Positions 55,525-63,060 of a DNA stretch of 64,000 bases are shown here, piece after piece. A program made the position numbers and the translations under genes. Below the pieces are notes generated by a model, which was not told where the DNA came from, made no database searches, and was given only the letters and a program-made list of their open reading frames with translations. The stretch lies in the NCBI RefSeq assembly GCF_900606115.1, contig NZ_UWPJ01000016.1, positions 124,001 to 188,000 of the forward strand. Reading direction: 5' to 3'. Each line of letters starts with the position of its first letter. Position 1 is the stretch's first letter. This DNA comes from Pigmentiphaga humi (GTDB lineage Bacteria; Pseudomonadota; Gammaproteobacteria; Burkholderiales; Burkholderiaceae_B).

Positions 55525-55596
55525 AGAGATCGGTCTCCTTCCGATGCATATGCGGTATTGACCGGCCGCAATCTGCGGCAGCCAGGCTCGCCGGCT

Positions 55597-55932
55597 TCAC
55601 GCCCTCACGGCTTCCCTGATCAGGCCCGCAATCCATTGGTTCAGGCTTCGCCCGGCAGCGGCGGCAGCCACGACTGCGGCCTCATGCACCTCCACCGGCA
55701 CGCGCAGGTTGAATTTGCCGGAAAACGCCTTGCGCGGCTCTATGCCGCGGCGTGCGCATTCTTCCAGAAAAACGCGCAGGGACGCCTCGCCTTCCCTGCG
55801 CAATCCGTGGACATCTGCGGCATAGAAATCCGCACCGCCATTCAAGCCGGCAAACTCGCCGCGGAACATCCCGATATCCGGGTCGTAGTGAATGATGGCC
55901 TGGAAGCCATCGATGATCATGACGTTCTTCAT
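55597..55932 (-). CDS. hicB: HicB family antitoxin
   Basis: 111 residues from ATG 55932, overlapping the hicA stop by 4 bases. The HicB partial RNase-H fold includes AIIHYDPDIGMFRGEFAGLN. A C-terminal ribbon-helix-helix reads FNLRVPVEVHEAAVVAAAAA, then GRSLNQWIAGLI. It should neutralise HicA and bind the operon's operator. Order hicA-hicB is the usual one. Confidence 0.92.
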   Translation of the reverse strand: MKNVMIIDGFQAIIHYDPDIGMFRGEFAGLNGGADFYAADVHGLRREGEASLRVFLEECARRGIEPRKAFSGKFNLRVPVEVHEAAVVAAAAAGRSLNQWIAGLIREAVRA

Positions 55933-56183
55933 GGCACGATTCCCAACTCTTCGAGCCAGCTCCGCACGCTGGCAACAGCAGCCTTGTCCATATCCGGGGA
56001 AGGATGAGGTCGGTGAAACACCCGTACCTGGCCGCCCATTGCGACAGCTACCCGCGAACCTTCTCTTTCCGCAACGTGCGCACCCAACTCGACGAACAAC
56101 GCACGAACGGCGTCCCACTTCACCCCGCTTGGCACGGGACGCGAATAGACCAGTTCCAGCGTTTTCCTATGCCTGGCTCTCAT
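55929..56183 (-). CDS. hicA: HicA family mRNA interferase toxin
   Basis: 84 residues from ATG 56183 (MRARHRKTLELVYSRPVPSG). The longer HicA class: KWDAVRALFVELGAHVAERE, EGSRVAVAMGGQVRVFHRPH. HicA toxins are small dsRBD-like proteins that cut mRNA using a His; here the conserved FHRPHPSP stretch carries two His. hicB follows with a 4-base overlap. Direct repeats just before the start look like its operator. It lies between fliC and flaG. Confidence 0.92.
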   Translation of the reverse strand: MRARHRKTLELVYSRPVPSGVKWDAVRALFVELGAHVAEREGSRVAVAMGGQVRVFHRPHPSPDMDKAAVASVRSWLEELGIVP

Positions 56184-56186
56184 TGA

Positions 56187-56210
56187 AGTACCGAAATATA
56201 GTACCAAATT
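56187..56210 (-). promoter_or_regulatory. possible hicAB operator (direct repeats)
   Basis: AGTACCGAAAT (from 56187) and AGTACCAAAT (from 56200) repeat with a 13-base period immediately upstream of hicA, in the lowest-GC stretch nearby. RHH-type antitoxins such as HicB bind closely spaced repeats. A TACTAT box on the minus strand could be the -10. Confidence 0.5.
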
Positions 56211-56340
56211 CACACATACATGCACCACCTCCTTTCAGGTGGCTCTGGCCATGCTAGCCTTGCTCGCCCGACCCGGCTTGGCGCCGAGCCCCTATTTGTC
56301 CATCCGCGCAACCCACCATTGCCCTTGCGCGCCTCTCCGC

Positions 56341-56367
56341 TTAAGTTTTTCTCCTTCCACCCGATAA
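56341..56367 (+). promoter_or_regulatory. sigma-28 (FliA) promoter of flaG-fliD
   Basis: TTAAGTTT (56341-56348), 11-base spacer, CCCGATAA (56360-56367): 7 of 8 matches in each box to TAAAGTTT/GCCGATAA. The flaG ATG is 58 bases downstream. Confidence 0.88.
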
Positions 56368-56425
56368 ACTCCCTATCCGCGTCGCCTCATTCCCGGGCAT
56401 GCAACTTTCCAGGCACGGAGCCTTC

Positions 56426-56788
56426 ATGAGCATCAACGCCATCGGTACGCCGGTCGATCTGCGCGCCTCGTCAGGCAGTGCGGCGTCGCCGGCCCAGCCT
56501 CTCACGCCGGCCGGCGCCGGCAGCCGGCTCGATCCGTCGCTGCCCGCCACCGCGCAGGTGCACGAGGCGGGCGAACTGCAGGCGGCGGTGGATACGTTCA
56601 ATCGTTTCATCCCGCTGGCGACGCACAACCTGACGTTCAGCATCGACGAAGACAGCGGCAAGGTCGTGGTCAAGATCCTCGATGGCGATACGCAGGACGT
56701 GATCCGCCAGATCCCTTCCGAAGAAGCCCTCGCCTTGAGCCGGTCGCTGGACCAGATCAAGGGCGTGCTGCTCAACGGCAAGGCCTGA
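56426..56788 (+). CDS. flaG: FlaG family protein
   Basis: 120 residues from ATG 56426, with GGAG upstream; an ATG nine codons earlier is less likely. The C-terminal FlaG domain reads HNLTFSIDEDSGKVVVKILD, then TQDVIRQIPSEEALAL. FlaG proteins are secreted or filament-associated and affect filament length in some species. A sigma-28 promoter lies 58 bases upstream and fliD follows 36 bases downstream, as usual. Confidence 0.93.
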   Translation: MSINAIGTPVDLRASSGSAASPAQPLTPAGAGSRLDPSLPATAQVHEAGELQAAVDTFNRFIPLATHNLTFSIDEDSGKVVVKILDGDTQDVIRQIPSEEALALSRSLDQIKGVLLNGKA

Positions 56789-56824
56789 CGGCCCGCCGAT
56801 CCAACCAGACACCAGGAGCGCTTC

Positions 56825-58291
56825 ATGGCTAGCGTAGGATCCGCCCTCGGCGTGGGTTCCGGTCTCGAGCTGTCCACCCTGCTCACCAACTTGATGAACG
56901 CGGAGAAGGTGCCGCTGGTCAAGCTGCAGCAGCAGGAGTCGACGGTCCAATCCAAGATCTCGGCATTCGGACAGCTCAAAAGCTCGCTGTCGTCGCTGCT
57001 GACGGCCGTCAACGGGCTGACCGAGGCCAAATTCAACGGCATGACGGGAACGTCGTCCGACACCGGCGTGGCCACGGTAAGCGCGACCAATGCCGCCAGC
57101 AAGGCCAGCCATACGCTGGAGGTGACGTCGCTGGCGCTGGCCGAGAAGGCCGTCAGCTCGGCCCTGGACGACGATGCGCAACTGCGCTCGGGCACGCTCA
57201 CTTTTACTTTCGGCAGTGTGAAGGAAGGCGCTTTCGTCGCGGGCGAGGGCGAGACCAAGACGGTCACGATAGGCGCCGGCAACAATACGCTGGCCGGGGT
57301 GCGCGATGCGATCAACCAGGCAGCCATGGGGGTGACCGCATCGCTGATCAACGACGGATCGGGATCGAGGCTGGTGCTGACGTCGTCCGATACCGGCGCG
57401 GCCCACGCCTTCAAGATCGATACCGCGGAATCGGCCGGCGGTTCGGGCGAAGCGCTTTCGTTCCTGGACTACGATCCGGCCACCTCTCCCGCCTATTCCA
57501 GCACAGGCACAAACTCGGGCATGAGCCGGCTGCAGGCGGGCGCCGACGCCCAGTTCAAGCTGGACGGACTCTCGGTTTCCAGCGCCAGCAACACCGTCAC
57601 CACCGTGCTCGCGGGCGTGACCCTGACGCTGCAGAAAGCCGGCACCAGCACCGTCGCCATAGGCACGAACGCGAGTTCGGGCACCAGCGCACTGCAGGCG
57701 CTGGTCTCGGCCTACAACAGCTTCCTCTCCACCGCCAACTCGCTGGCGCTCAACACGCCGAGCGAGACCAAGGGCGAAGCCAGTTCCGGCAATGGCCCGC
57801 TGGCAGGCGACAGCCTGGTGCGCGACGTGGTCTCGCGCATCCGCGGCGAGCTGTTCTCGCCGCTGGCCGGCGCGACCGGTCCCTATACCTCGCTATCGTC
57901 GCTGGGCGTCAGCTTCCAGAACGACGGCACGCTCAAGCTGGACACCGAGCGGCTCACCAAGGCGATGGCGGAAGATCCGTCGGCCATCGCCAAGCTCTTC
58001 ACCTCCGAGCCCTTCGGCGCGGGCACGCAAAGCCTCACCGAGCGCTTTGCGGCCCAACTGAGCTCCTACACCAGCAACCAAGGCGCGATCGACACCCGCG
58101 TCGACGGCCTGAACAGTTCGGCCAAGACGCTGCAAGGCCAGCAGAAGCAGCTCGAGAACCGCCTCAGCCAGATCGAGGCGCGCTACCGCCAGCAGTTCAC
58201 CGCGCTCGACAGCCTGATCGCGCAGCTCAACACGACCGGCACTTTCCTCACCCAGCAGATCGAAGCGCTGCAGAACCTCAACAAGCAATGA
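56825..58291 (+). CDS. fliD: flagellar filament cap protein FliD (HAP2)
   Basis: 488 residues. The N-terminal FliD domain reads GSGLELSTLLTNLMNAEKVP, then LVKLQQQESTVQSKISAFGQ. The C-terminal part contains ALQALVSAYNSFLSTAN, with a long coiled coil (LENRLSQIEARYRQQFTALD). It caps the filament and folds incoming flagellin. It is in the flaG-fliD-fliS-fliT order. Confidence 0.96.
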   Translation: MASVGSALGVGSGLELSTLLTNLMNAEKVPLVKLQQQESTVQSKISAFGQLKSSLSSLLTAVNGLTEAKFNGMTGTSSDTGVATVSATNAASKASHTLEVTSLALAEKAVSSALDDDAQLRSGTLTFTFGSVKEGAFVAGEGETKTVTIGAGNNTLAGVRDAINQAAMGVTASLINDGSGSRLVLTSSDTGAAHAFKIDTAESAGGSGEALSFLDYDPATSPAYSSTGTNSGMSRLQAGADAQFKLDGLSVSSASNTVTTVLAGVTLTLQKAGTSTVAIGTNASSGTSALQALVSAYNSFLSTANSLALNTPSETKGEASSGNGPLAGDSLVRDVVSRIRGELFSPLAGATGPYTSLSSLGVSFQNDGTLKLDTERLTKAMAEDPSAIAKLFTSEPFGAGTQSLTERFAAQLSSYTSNQGAIDTRVDGLNSSAKTLQGQQKQLENRLSQIEARYRQQFTALDSLIAQLNTTGTFLTQQIEALQNLNKQ

Positions 58292-58318
58292 CCAGGGTTG
58301 ACGCATAGGCACCATAGC

Positions 58319-58352
58319 GCGAATTCGGCGGTTTCACGCCGCCAATTCGCAC
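58319..58352. other. inverted repeat between fliD and fliS
   Basis: GCGAATT-C-GGCGG and CCGCC-AATTCGC form a hairpin with one bulged base and a TTTCACG loop. There is no T tract, so it is not a classical terminator. It might be an RNA stability element between fliD and fliS. Confidence 0.5.
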
Positions 58353-58434
58353 TTTAGGTCGCGCCGCCGCCGTCGTTAAATCCATTAGGGTGTTGCGCTC
58401 TTGCAAGCCCTCACACGTTCAGCAGGAGGCACAC

Positions 58435-58842
58435 GTGTCGGGATTCGGGAATTTTGGGGCTAGGGCCTACGTCAGCGTCGGGGTGGAGACCGGAGTGTCC
58501 ACGTCCAGCCCGCACGCACTTATCCTCATGCTCTACGATGGCGCGCTGGAGTCGCTGCGCAAGGCCATCGGCTGCATCGACGCGCAAGACCCCCTGGGCA
58601 AGACCCAGGCCCTGTCGCGCGCCACCCGCATCATCGACGAAGGCTTGCGGGCCAGCCTGGACCACAAGGCCGGCGGCGATCTGGCCGGACAATTGAACGG
58701 GCTGTACGACTACATCGTGCGCCGCACGATGCAGGCCGGCATCGACAACGACGCCGCGCCGCTGCAGGAAAGCATCCGGCTGCTCGACGAGCTGCGCGAG
58801 GCCTGGGCCTCGATCGAGCCCGGCGATCAGGCGGCCGCCTGA
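58435..58842 (+). CDS. fliS: flagellin export chaperone FliS
   Basis: 135 residues from GTG 58435, preceded by AGGAGG; an in-frame ATG at 58390 lacks such a site. The motif VSTSSPHALILMLYDGALES is the FliS signature. It binds the flagellin C-terminus to prevent early polymerisation and brings it to FlhA. Its stop overlaps the fliT start by one base. Confidence 0.95.
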   Translation: MSGFGNFGARAYVSVGVETGVSTSSPHALILMLYDGALESLRKAIGCIDAQDPLGKTQALSRATRIIDEGLRASLDHKAGGDLAGQLNGLYDYIVRRTMQAGIDNDAAPLQESIRLLDELREAWASIEPGDQAAA

Positions 58843-59213
58843 TGGCTGCCTGCTCCGACGCCATCATGGAAGCCCCCGTCCACGCCCCCTGCCCGGACTG
58901 CCCGGCCTCGCCGCTGCAGGCCCTCTACCTGCAGCTGACCGACATCAGCCGCACCATGCTCGCCGCCGCCCGACGCGGCGACTGGGACGCGCTGACCGAG
59001 CAGGAGTCCGCCTGCGCGCAGTTGGTCGGACAACTCCGCCACTGCCCCATCGAGACCTGCCCGCCGGCCGAGCGCCAGGCCTGCATGGGGCTGATCCGCG
59101 AGATCCTCGCCAACGATGCAGCCACGCGCGACATCGCCGAGCCCCGAATGAAGGAGCTCGGACAGATGCTGCGTCCCCGGCGCAACCCGTTCGGCACGCA
59201 GATGTACCGCTGA
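58842..59213 (+). CDS. fliT: flagellar export chaperone FliT
   Basis: 123 residues. An all-helical small protein (LQALYLQLTDISRTMLAAAR, then GDWDALTEQESACAQLVGQL) placed right after fliS. FliT chaperones FliD and can bind FlhDC in enterics. The N-terminus has a Cys/Pro-rich leader (APCPDCPAS) not usual in the family, so a later start is possible but no better codon is seen. Confidence 0.85.
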   Translation: MAACSDAIMEAPVHAPCPDCPASPLQALYLQLTDISRTMLAAARRGDWDALTEQESACAQLVGQLRHCPIETCPPAERQACMGLIREILANDAATRDIAEPRMKELGQMLRPRRNPFGTQMYR

Positions 59214-59215
59214 CC

Positions 59216-60478
59216 TTGGTAGCGGACACCCGCCAGACGCAAGCCATCAGCGGCGTCGCTCCCACGCAGAGCTGGGAGCGCTATCGCGAAGATGCGCGCG
59301 AAGCCATCCTGGCCAGGCTGCTCAACGTCCCGGGCGGCGGCACGCCAGGCGGCGCCCGCGCGTCCGGCGGCTCCGCCCTGCCGAACGGGCTGGTGCGCGC
59401 CACGGTCCTGCAGGCCAACAGCGACACCGAAGCGCTGGTGGACATCGGCGGCAAGCCCTATCTGGTCAATACCCGCCAGGCATTGAGCCCGGGCGCCTCC
59501 ATCGTGCTGCGCCTGCTCGACGACCGCACCTTCCTGCAAGGCCAGGAGCAGGCCCGGCGGGCCGGCGGCGCGCCCGCAGCCGCTCCCGGCGGCGTAACGG
59601 ACAGCGAGGCCGCCGACACGGCCGGGCGCGGCAACGCCGTTCGCGCGCTGCGCGGCGTCGCGCCGATCGCGCTGCCGTCGCTGGCCGAACTCAAGGTCGA
59701 GACCGGCGACACCAAGGTGATGCTGAGCGGCTCGGCCCGCCTGCTGCTGGCCCTGGTGGACGAGATCGGCGGCGCGCAGCGCAGCGTCCCGCTCGCGCCG
59801 CTGCGCCTCGGCGCCGACGCCACCGCCGCCGAGGCCGCCCAGCGCCTGCAGCAGGGCGTCGCGCAGTCGGGGCTGTTCTACGAGGCCCACCTGCAGGAGT
59901 GGCGCGAAGGCCGCCGCGAGCTGGACACGCTGCGGACCGAACCCCAGGCCGCGCTATCGCCCGGGCCGCCGGCCAAAGAACACGCTCCCGCGGCCGCCGC
60001 GCCGGCCGCCCTGCCCGCCGAACCGGCCACGCCCGAGCAGAATGCCGCCAAAGGCCTGCAAGCGGCGCTCGACGCCATTCCGCCGGACGTGCGGCAGGTG
60101 GTGCAGGACCAGATCGCGGTGCTGGCCAGCGGCCGCCTGTTCCTGCAGGGTGCCTGGGCCGAGCAGCCGTTCACGCTGGAGATCGAGCCCGACGACGGCC
60201 AGGGCCGCGATGCCGAGCTGCCGCTGTCCTGGCGCATACGCATTGCCGTCCAGACGCGCCATCTCGGCACCTTGCAGGTGGACGTCACGCTGGCCGGCAC
60301 CGATGCCCGCATTGCCATCCAGCCCGACACCCATGCCTTGCGGGGACAGCGCCTGCGCGATCTGCAGGCCCGGCTCACGGGCGGCGGCCTGGACCTGCAG
60401 CAGGCCTTGGATGGCCAGGGACTGCGCATGACCGACCTCCAGGTCGCCACCGCCTCGCGCTCCCCGGCCCGCGCATGA
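59216..60478 (+). CDS. fliK: flagellar hook-length control protein FliK
   Basis: 420 residues from a TTG at 59216, two bases after the fliT stop; no ATG precedes the conserved part. The Ala/Pro-rich, low-complexity middle is typical of the molecular ruler. The C-terminal switch domain reads LSWRIRIAVQTRHLGTLQVD, then HALRGQRLRDLQARL. It measures the hook and flips FlhB specificity. It overlaps the FlhB-like gene by 4 bases. Confidence 0.88.
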   Translation: MVADTRQTQAISGVAPTQSWERYREDAREAILARLLNVPGGGTPGGARASGGSALPNGLVRATVLQANSDTEALVDIGGKPYLVNTRQALSPGASIVLRLLDDRTFLQGQEQARRAGGAPAAAPGGVTDSEAADTAGRGNAVRALRGVAPIALPSLAELKVETGDTKVMLSGSARLLLALVDEIGGAQRSVPLAPLRLGADATAAEAAQRLQQGVAQSGLFYEAHLQEWREGRRELDTLRTEPQAALSPGPPAKEHAPAAAAPAALPAEPATPEQNAAKGLQAALDAIPPDVRQVVQDQIAVLASGRLFLQGAWAEQPFTLEIEPDDGQGRDAELPLSWRIRIAVQTRHLGTLQVDVTLAGTDARIAIQPDTHALRGQRLRDLQARLTGGGLDLQQALDGQGLRMTDLQVATASRSPARA

Positions 60479-60813
60479 ACGCCCCGCCGAACGATTTCCC
60501 GGGCGACGACAAGCTCGACGACCCGCGGCGCATCCAGGCGGTGGCGCTGCGCTACGAGAAAGAGCGCAAGACGCCTATCGTGGTCGCCAAGGGCAGCGGC
60601 ATGATCGCCGAGGAAATCCTGCGCCGCGCCAAGGATGCGGGCGTGTTCGTGCACAGCTCGCGCGAGCTGATCGACCTGCTGATGAAAGTGGACCTGGACG
60701 CGCGCATCCCGCCTTCGCTGTATGCGGCGGTAGCCGAGGTACTGGCCTGGGTCTACCGGCAGGACGCAGCCGCGGGCGCGGCCGGCGAAGGCGGGCCGGC
60801 AAGAACGCCCTGA
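60475..60813 (+). CDS. FlhB C-terminal domain homologue (FlhX-like)
   Basis: 112 residues from ATG 60475, overlapping fliK by 4 bases. It lines up with FlhB after its NPTH cleavage site (AVALRYEKERKTPIVVAKGS, then AEEILRRAKDAGVFVHSSRE and AVAEVLAWVYR) but lacks membrane helices and the cleavage motif. Such proteins can stand in for the cut FlhB tail. Linkage with fliK, which acts on that tail, supports a role in the export switch. It converges with fliE, 3 bases away. Confidence 0.9.
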   Translation: MNAPPNDFPGDDKLDDPRRIQAVALRYEKERKTPIVVAKGSGMIAEEILRRAKDAGVFVHSSRELIDLLMKVDLDARIPPSLYAAVAEVLAWVYRQDAAAGAAGEGGPARTP

Positions 60814-60816
60814 GCC

Positions 60817-61164
60817 TCAGACCTGCATGTTCATGACTTCGTTGTAGGCCGCGACCACGCGGTTGCGCGCCTGCGCGAGCATCTGGAACGACAGGCTGGC
60901 CTTGTTCATGGCGATCATGGTGGCTTCCAGGCCGGTCTCGGGGTCGCCCTGCTGGTAGGCGCGCTGCATGGCGGACGCCTCGGTCTGGGCCTGCTGCACG
61001 CCCTGGATGGCGTCGACCAGCACGTTGGCGAACGAAGCCGGCGCCTGCGTCCCGCCCATCAGCGCGTCCGGGCGCGACAGCATCTGCGCAGCGCGCGCCA
61101 TGCCGGTGCCGCTGGCCTGGGCCTGGCCGGGAAAAGAAGCGAGCACGTCCTGGATGCGGTCCAT
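60817..61164 (-). CDS. fliE: flagellar MS-ring/rod junction protein FliE
   Basis: 115 residues. The C-terminal family motif (SFQMLAQARNRVVAAYNEVM) ends in NMQV, and ATMIAMNKASLSFQ precedes it. It joins the MS ring to the rod. It is the only leftward gene right of flhD apart from the toxin-antitoxin islet, and it is divergent from fliF with 210 bases between. Confidence 0.95.
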   Translation of the reverse strand: MDRIQDVLASFPGQAQASGTGMARAAQMLSRPDALMGGTQAPASFANVLVDAIQGVQQAQTEASAMQRAYQQGDPETGLEATMIAMNKASLSFQMLAQARNRVVAAYNEVMNMQV

Positions 61165-61374
61165 ATGGAGGGTTCCTGCCTGGAAAGAGTCCTGTCTGCC
61201 GATGCCAGGATGATAGGCATGCGGGAAGAATCCCAGAGCGGGAAGAGCCGGGGCAAAACCCGCTTATTCCTGCCTTGGCTGTGACAGTCCCCGGTAATAA
61301 TACGAGTCCTAGAAAAAGGGGGAGGTCGCTCGGACGCCCCGCAGCCCAGGCATCCGGACCCGCTTCATCATTAC
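61165..61374. promoter_or_regulatory. divergent region between fliE and fliF
   Basis: It should carry class II (FlhDC-dependent) promoters for both genes. On the plus strand TTGGCT (61275-61280) and TAATAC (61298-61303) are 17 bases apart and are a weak sigma-70-type candidate for fliF. No FlhDC box could be assigned by eye. Confidence 0.4.
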
Positions 61375-63033
61375 ATGGCCGACGACACGCAGAACCAGCC
61401 CGCCGCGGGCTCGCCCAGCGGCCACAAGCTCATGGCCGCGTTCGGCAGGCTGAACACGCGCCATCGGCTGGGGCTGCTGGTGGGCATTCCGGTGCTCGTC
61501 GCCGTCATCGTGGCGGTGCTGCTGTGGAACCGCGCGCCCGACTACCGGGTGCTGTTCAGCGGCCTGTCCGACCAGGACGGCGGCACCATCGTCGCCGCGC
61601 TCCAGCAGCAGAAGATTCCGTATCGCGTCGCCGACGGCGGCAGCGCCATCCTGGTGCCGCCCGACCAGGTCCACGAAGTGCGCCTGCGCCTGGCCTCGCA
61701 AGGGCTGCCCCGCGCCGGCAACGTCGGCTTCGAGCTGATGGACAACAGCCGGCTGGGCCTCACCCAGTTCCAGGAACAGGTCAACTACCAGCGCGCGCTC
61801 GAAGGCGAGCTGGCGCGCTCCATCCAGAGCCTGGGCACGGTCAGGAGCGCGCGCGTCCACCTGGCCATTCCCAAGCCCAGCATCTTCATGCGGGAACAGA
61901 ACCGGCCCACCGCCTCGGTGCTGGTGCAGATGCTGCCCGGCCGCCTGCTCGAACGCGCCCAGGTGGCCGGCATCGTGCACCTGGTGTCCTCCTCCGTGCC
62001 CCAGCTCGCCCCGGGCGCGGTCAGCGTGGTGGACCAGACCGGCACGCTGCTGTCGTCCAACGACGCCGACGCCAACGGCCTGGACGCCAGCCAGCTCGAA
62101 TACCTGCGCGCGATGGAGCAGCAGTACGCGCGCCGCATCGCCGAACTGATCTCGCCCATCGTCGGCGCGCAGAACCTGCGCGCCCAGGTGGCGATCGACC
62201 TCGATTTCAGCCGGCAGGAACAGACCGACGAGAGCTACCGCCCCAACGGCGGCCCCGACCAGGCGGCCGTGCGCAGCCGGCAAAGCTCCGAGGCGCGCGA
62301 GCCCGCCGCCGGCACCGACGGAGGCGTGCCCGGCTCGCTCAGCAATACGCCGCCCGGCGTGGCCACCGCGCCCGTCACGGGCAACGCGGCGACCAATCCC
62401 ACGGCCGCGGCCACCGGCAATCGCGAGGCGGCGCAGAATCTGCGGCGCGCCGACACCACCAACTACGAGCTGGACAAGACGGTGCGCTACGTGCGCGAGC
62501 CGGTCGGCCGCATCAAGCGCCTGTCCGCCGCGGTGGTGGTCAACCACCGCACCAGCGTGGTCAAGGGCGAGACCGTCACCGCCCCGCTCAGCGAGGCCGA
62601 GCTCGCGCAGATCAAGGCGCTGGTCAACGACGCCGTGGGCTTCGATCCGCAGCGCCGCGATTCGGTGTCGGTCATCAGCATCCCGTTCAATGAAAGCAGC
62701 GCCGAGGCCGTGCCCGAGCCGGCCTTCTGGAAGCAGCCGGAATTCATCGACCTGGCGCGCGGCATCGGCGTCGCCCTGGTGGTGGCGCTGGCGGTGCTGT
62801 ACCTGATCATCGGCGTGATCCGGCCCGCCATCAAGCAGATGACGGCGCCGCAGCCGCCGCTGGAGCCGGCTTTCCCGGCCGGTGCGCCGCTCATGGCCGC
62901 CGCCGAGGCCGAGACTGCCGGCGCACCGCCGCAGGAAGATCCGCTGGAACGTGTCCGCCAGTTCGCCCGCGGCAACCCGCAAGTCGTCGCCAACGTGATC
63001 CGGCAGTGGATCAACGACGGCCAGAACGTCTGA
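61375..63033 (+). CDS. fliF: flagellar MS-ring protein FliF
   Basis: 552 residues. An N-terminal membrane helix (LLVGIPVLVAVIVAVLLW) is followed by ring-building domains (YRVLFSGLSDQDGGTIVAAL, QVNYQRALEGELARSIQSLG) and a second helix (GVALVVALAVLYLIIGVI). A C-terminal FliG-binding helix ends in NVIRQWINDGQNV. It forms the base ring in the inner membrane. It is first of a rightward run with fliG. Confidence 0.97.
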   Translation: MADDTQNQPAAGSPSGHKLMAAFGRLNTRHRLGLLVGIPVLVAVIVAVLLWNRAPDYRVLFSGLSDQDGGTIVAALQQQKIPYRVADGGSAILVPPDQVHEVRLRLASQGLPRAGNVGFELMDNSRLGLTQFQEQVNYQRALEGELARSIQSLGTVRSARVHLAIPKPSIFMREQNRPTASVLVQMLPGRLLERAQVAGIVHLVSSSVPQLAPGAVSVVDQTGTLLSSNDADANGLDASQLEYLRAMEQQYARRIAELISPIVGAQNLRAQVAIDLDFSRQEQTDESYRPNGGPDQAAVRSRQSSEAREPAAGTDGGVPGSLSNTPPGVATAPVTGNAATNPTAAATGNREAAQNLRRADTTNYELDKTVRYVREPVGRIKRLSAAVVVNHRTSVVKGETVTAPLSEAELAQIKALVNDAVGFDPQRRDSVSVISIPFNESSAEAVPEPAFWKQPEFIDLARGIGVALVVALAVLYLIIGVIRPAIKQMTAPQPPLEPAFPAGAPLMAAAEAETAGAPPQEDPLERVRQFARGNPQVVANVIRQWINDGQNV

Positions 63034-63060
63034 GCAGGCCTTTCGCGATGATCCATCCAC

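Noticed and set aside
55525-55596. BrnT-type toxin gene expected before the CopG-type antitoxin
   Set aside because: Only 72 bases are available and no such protein is encoded in any frame.
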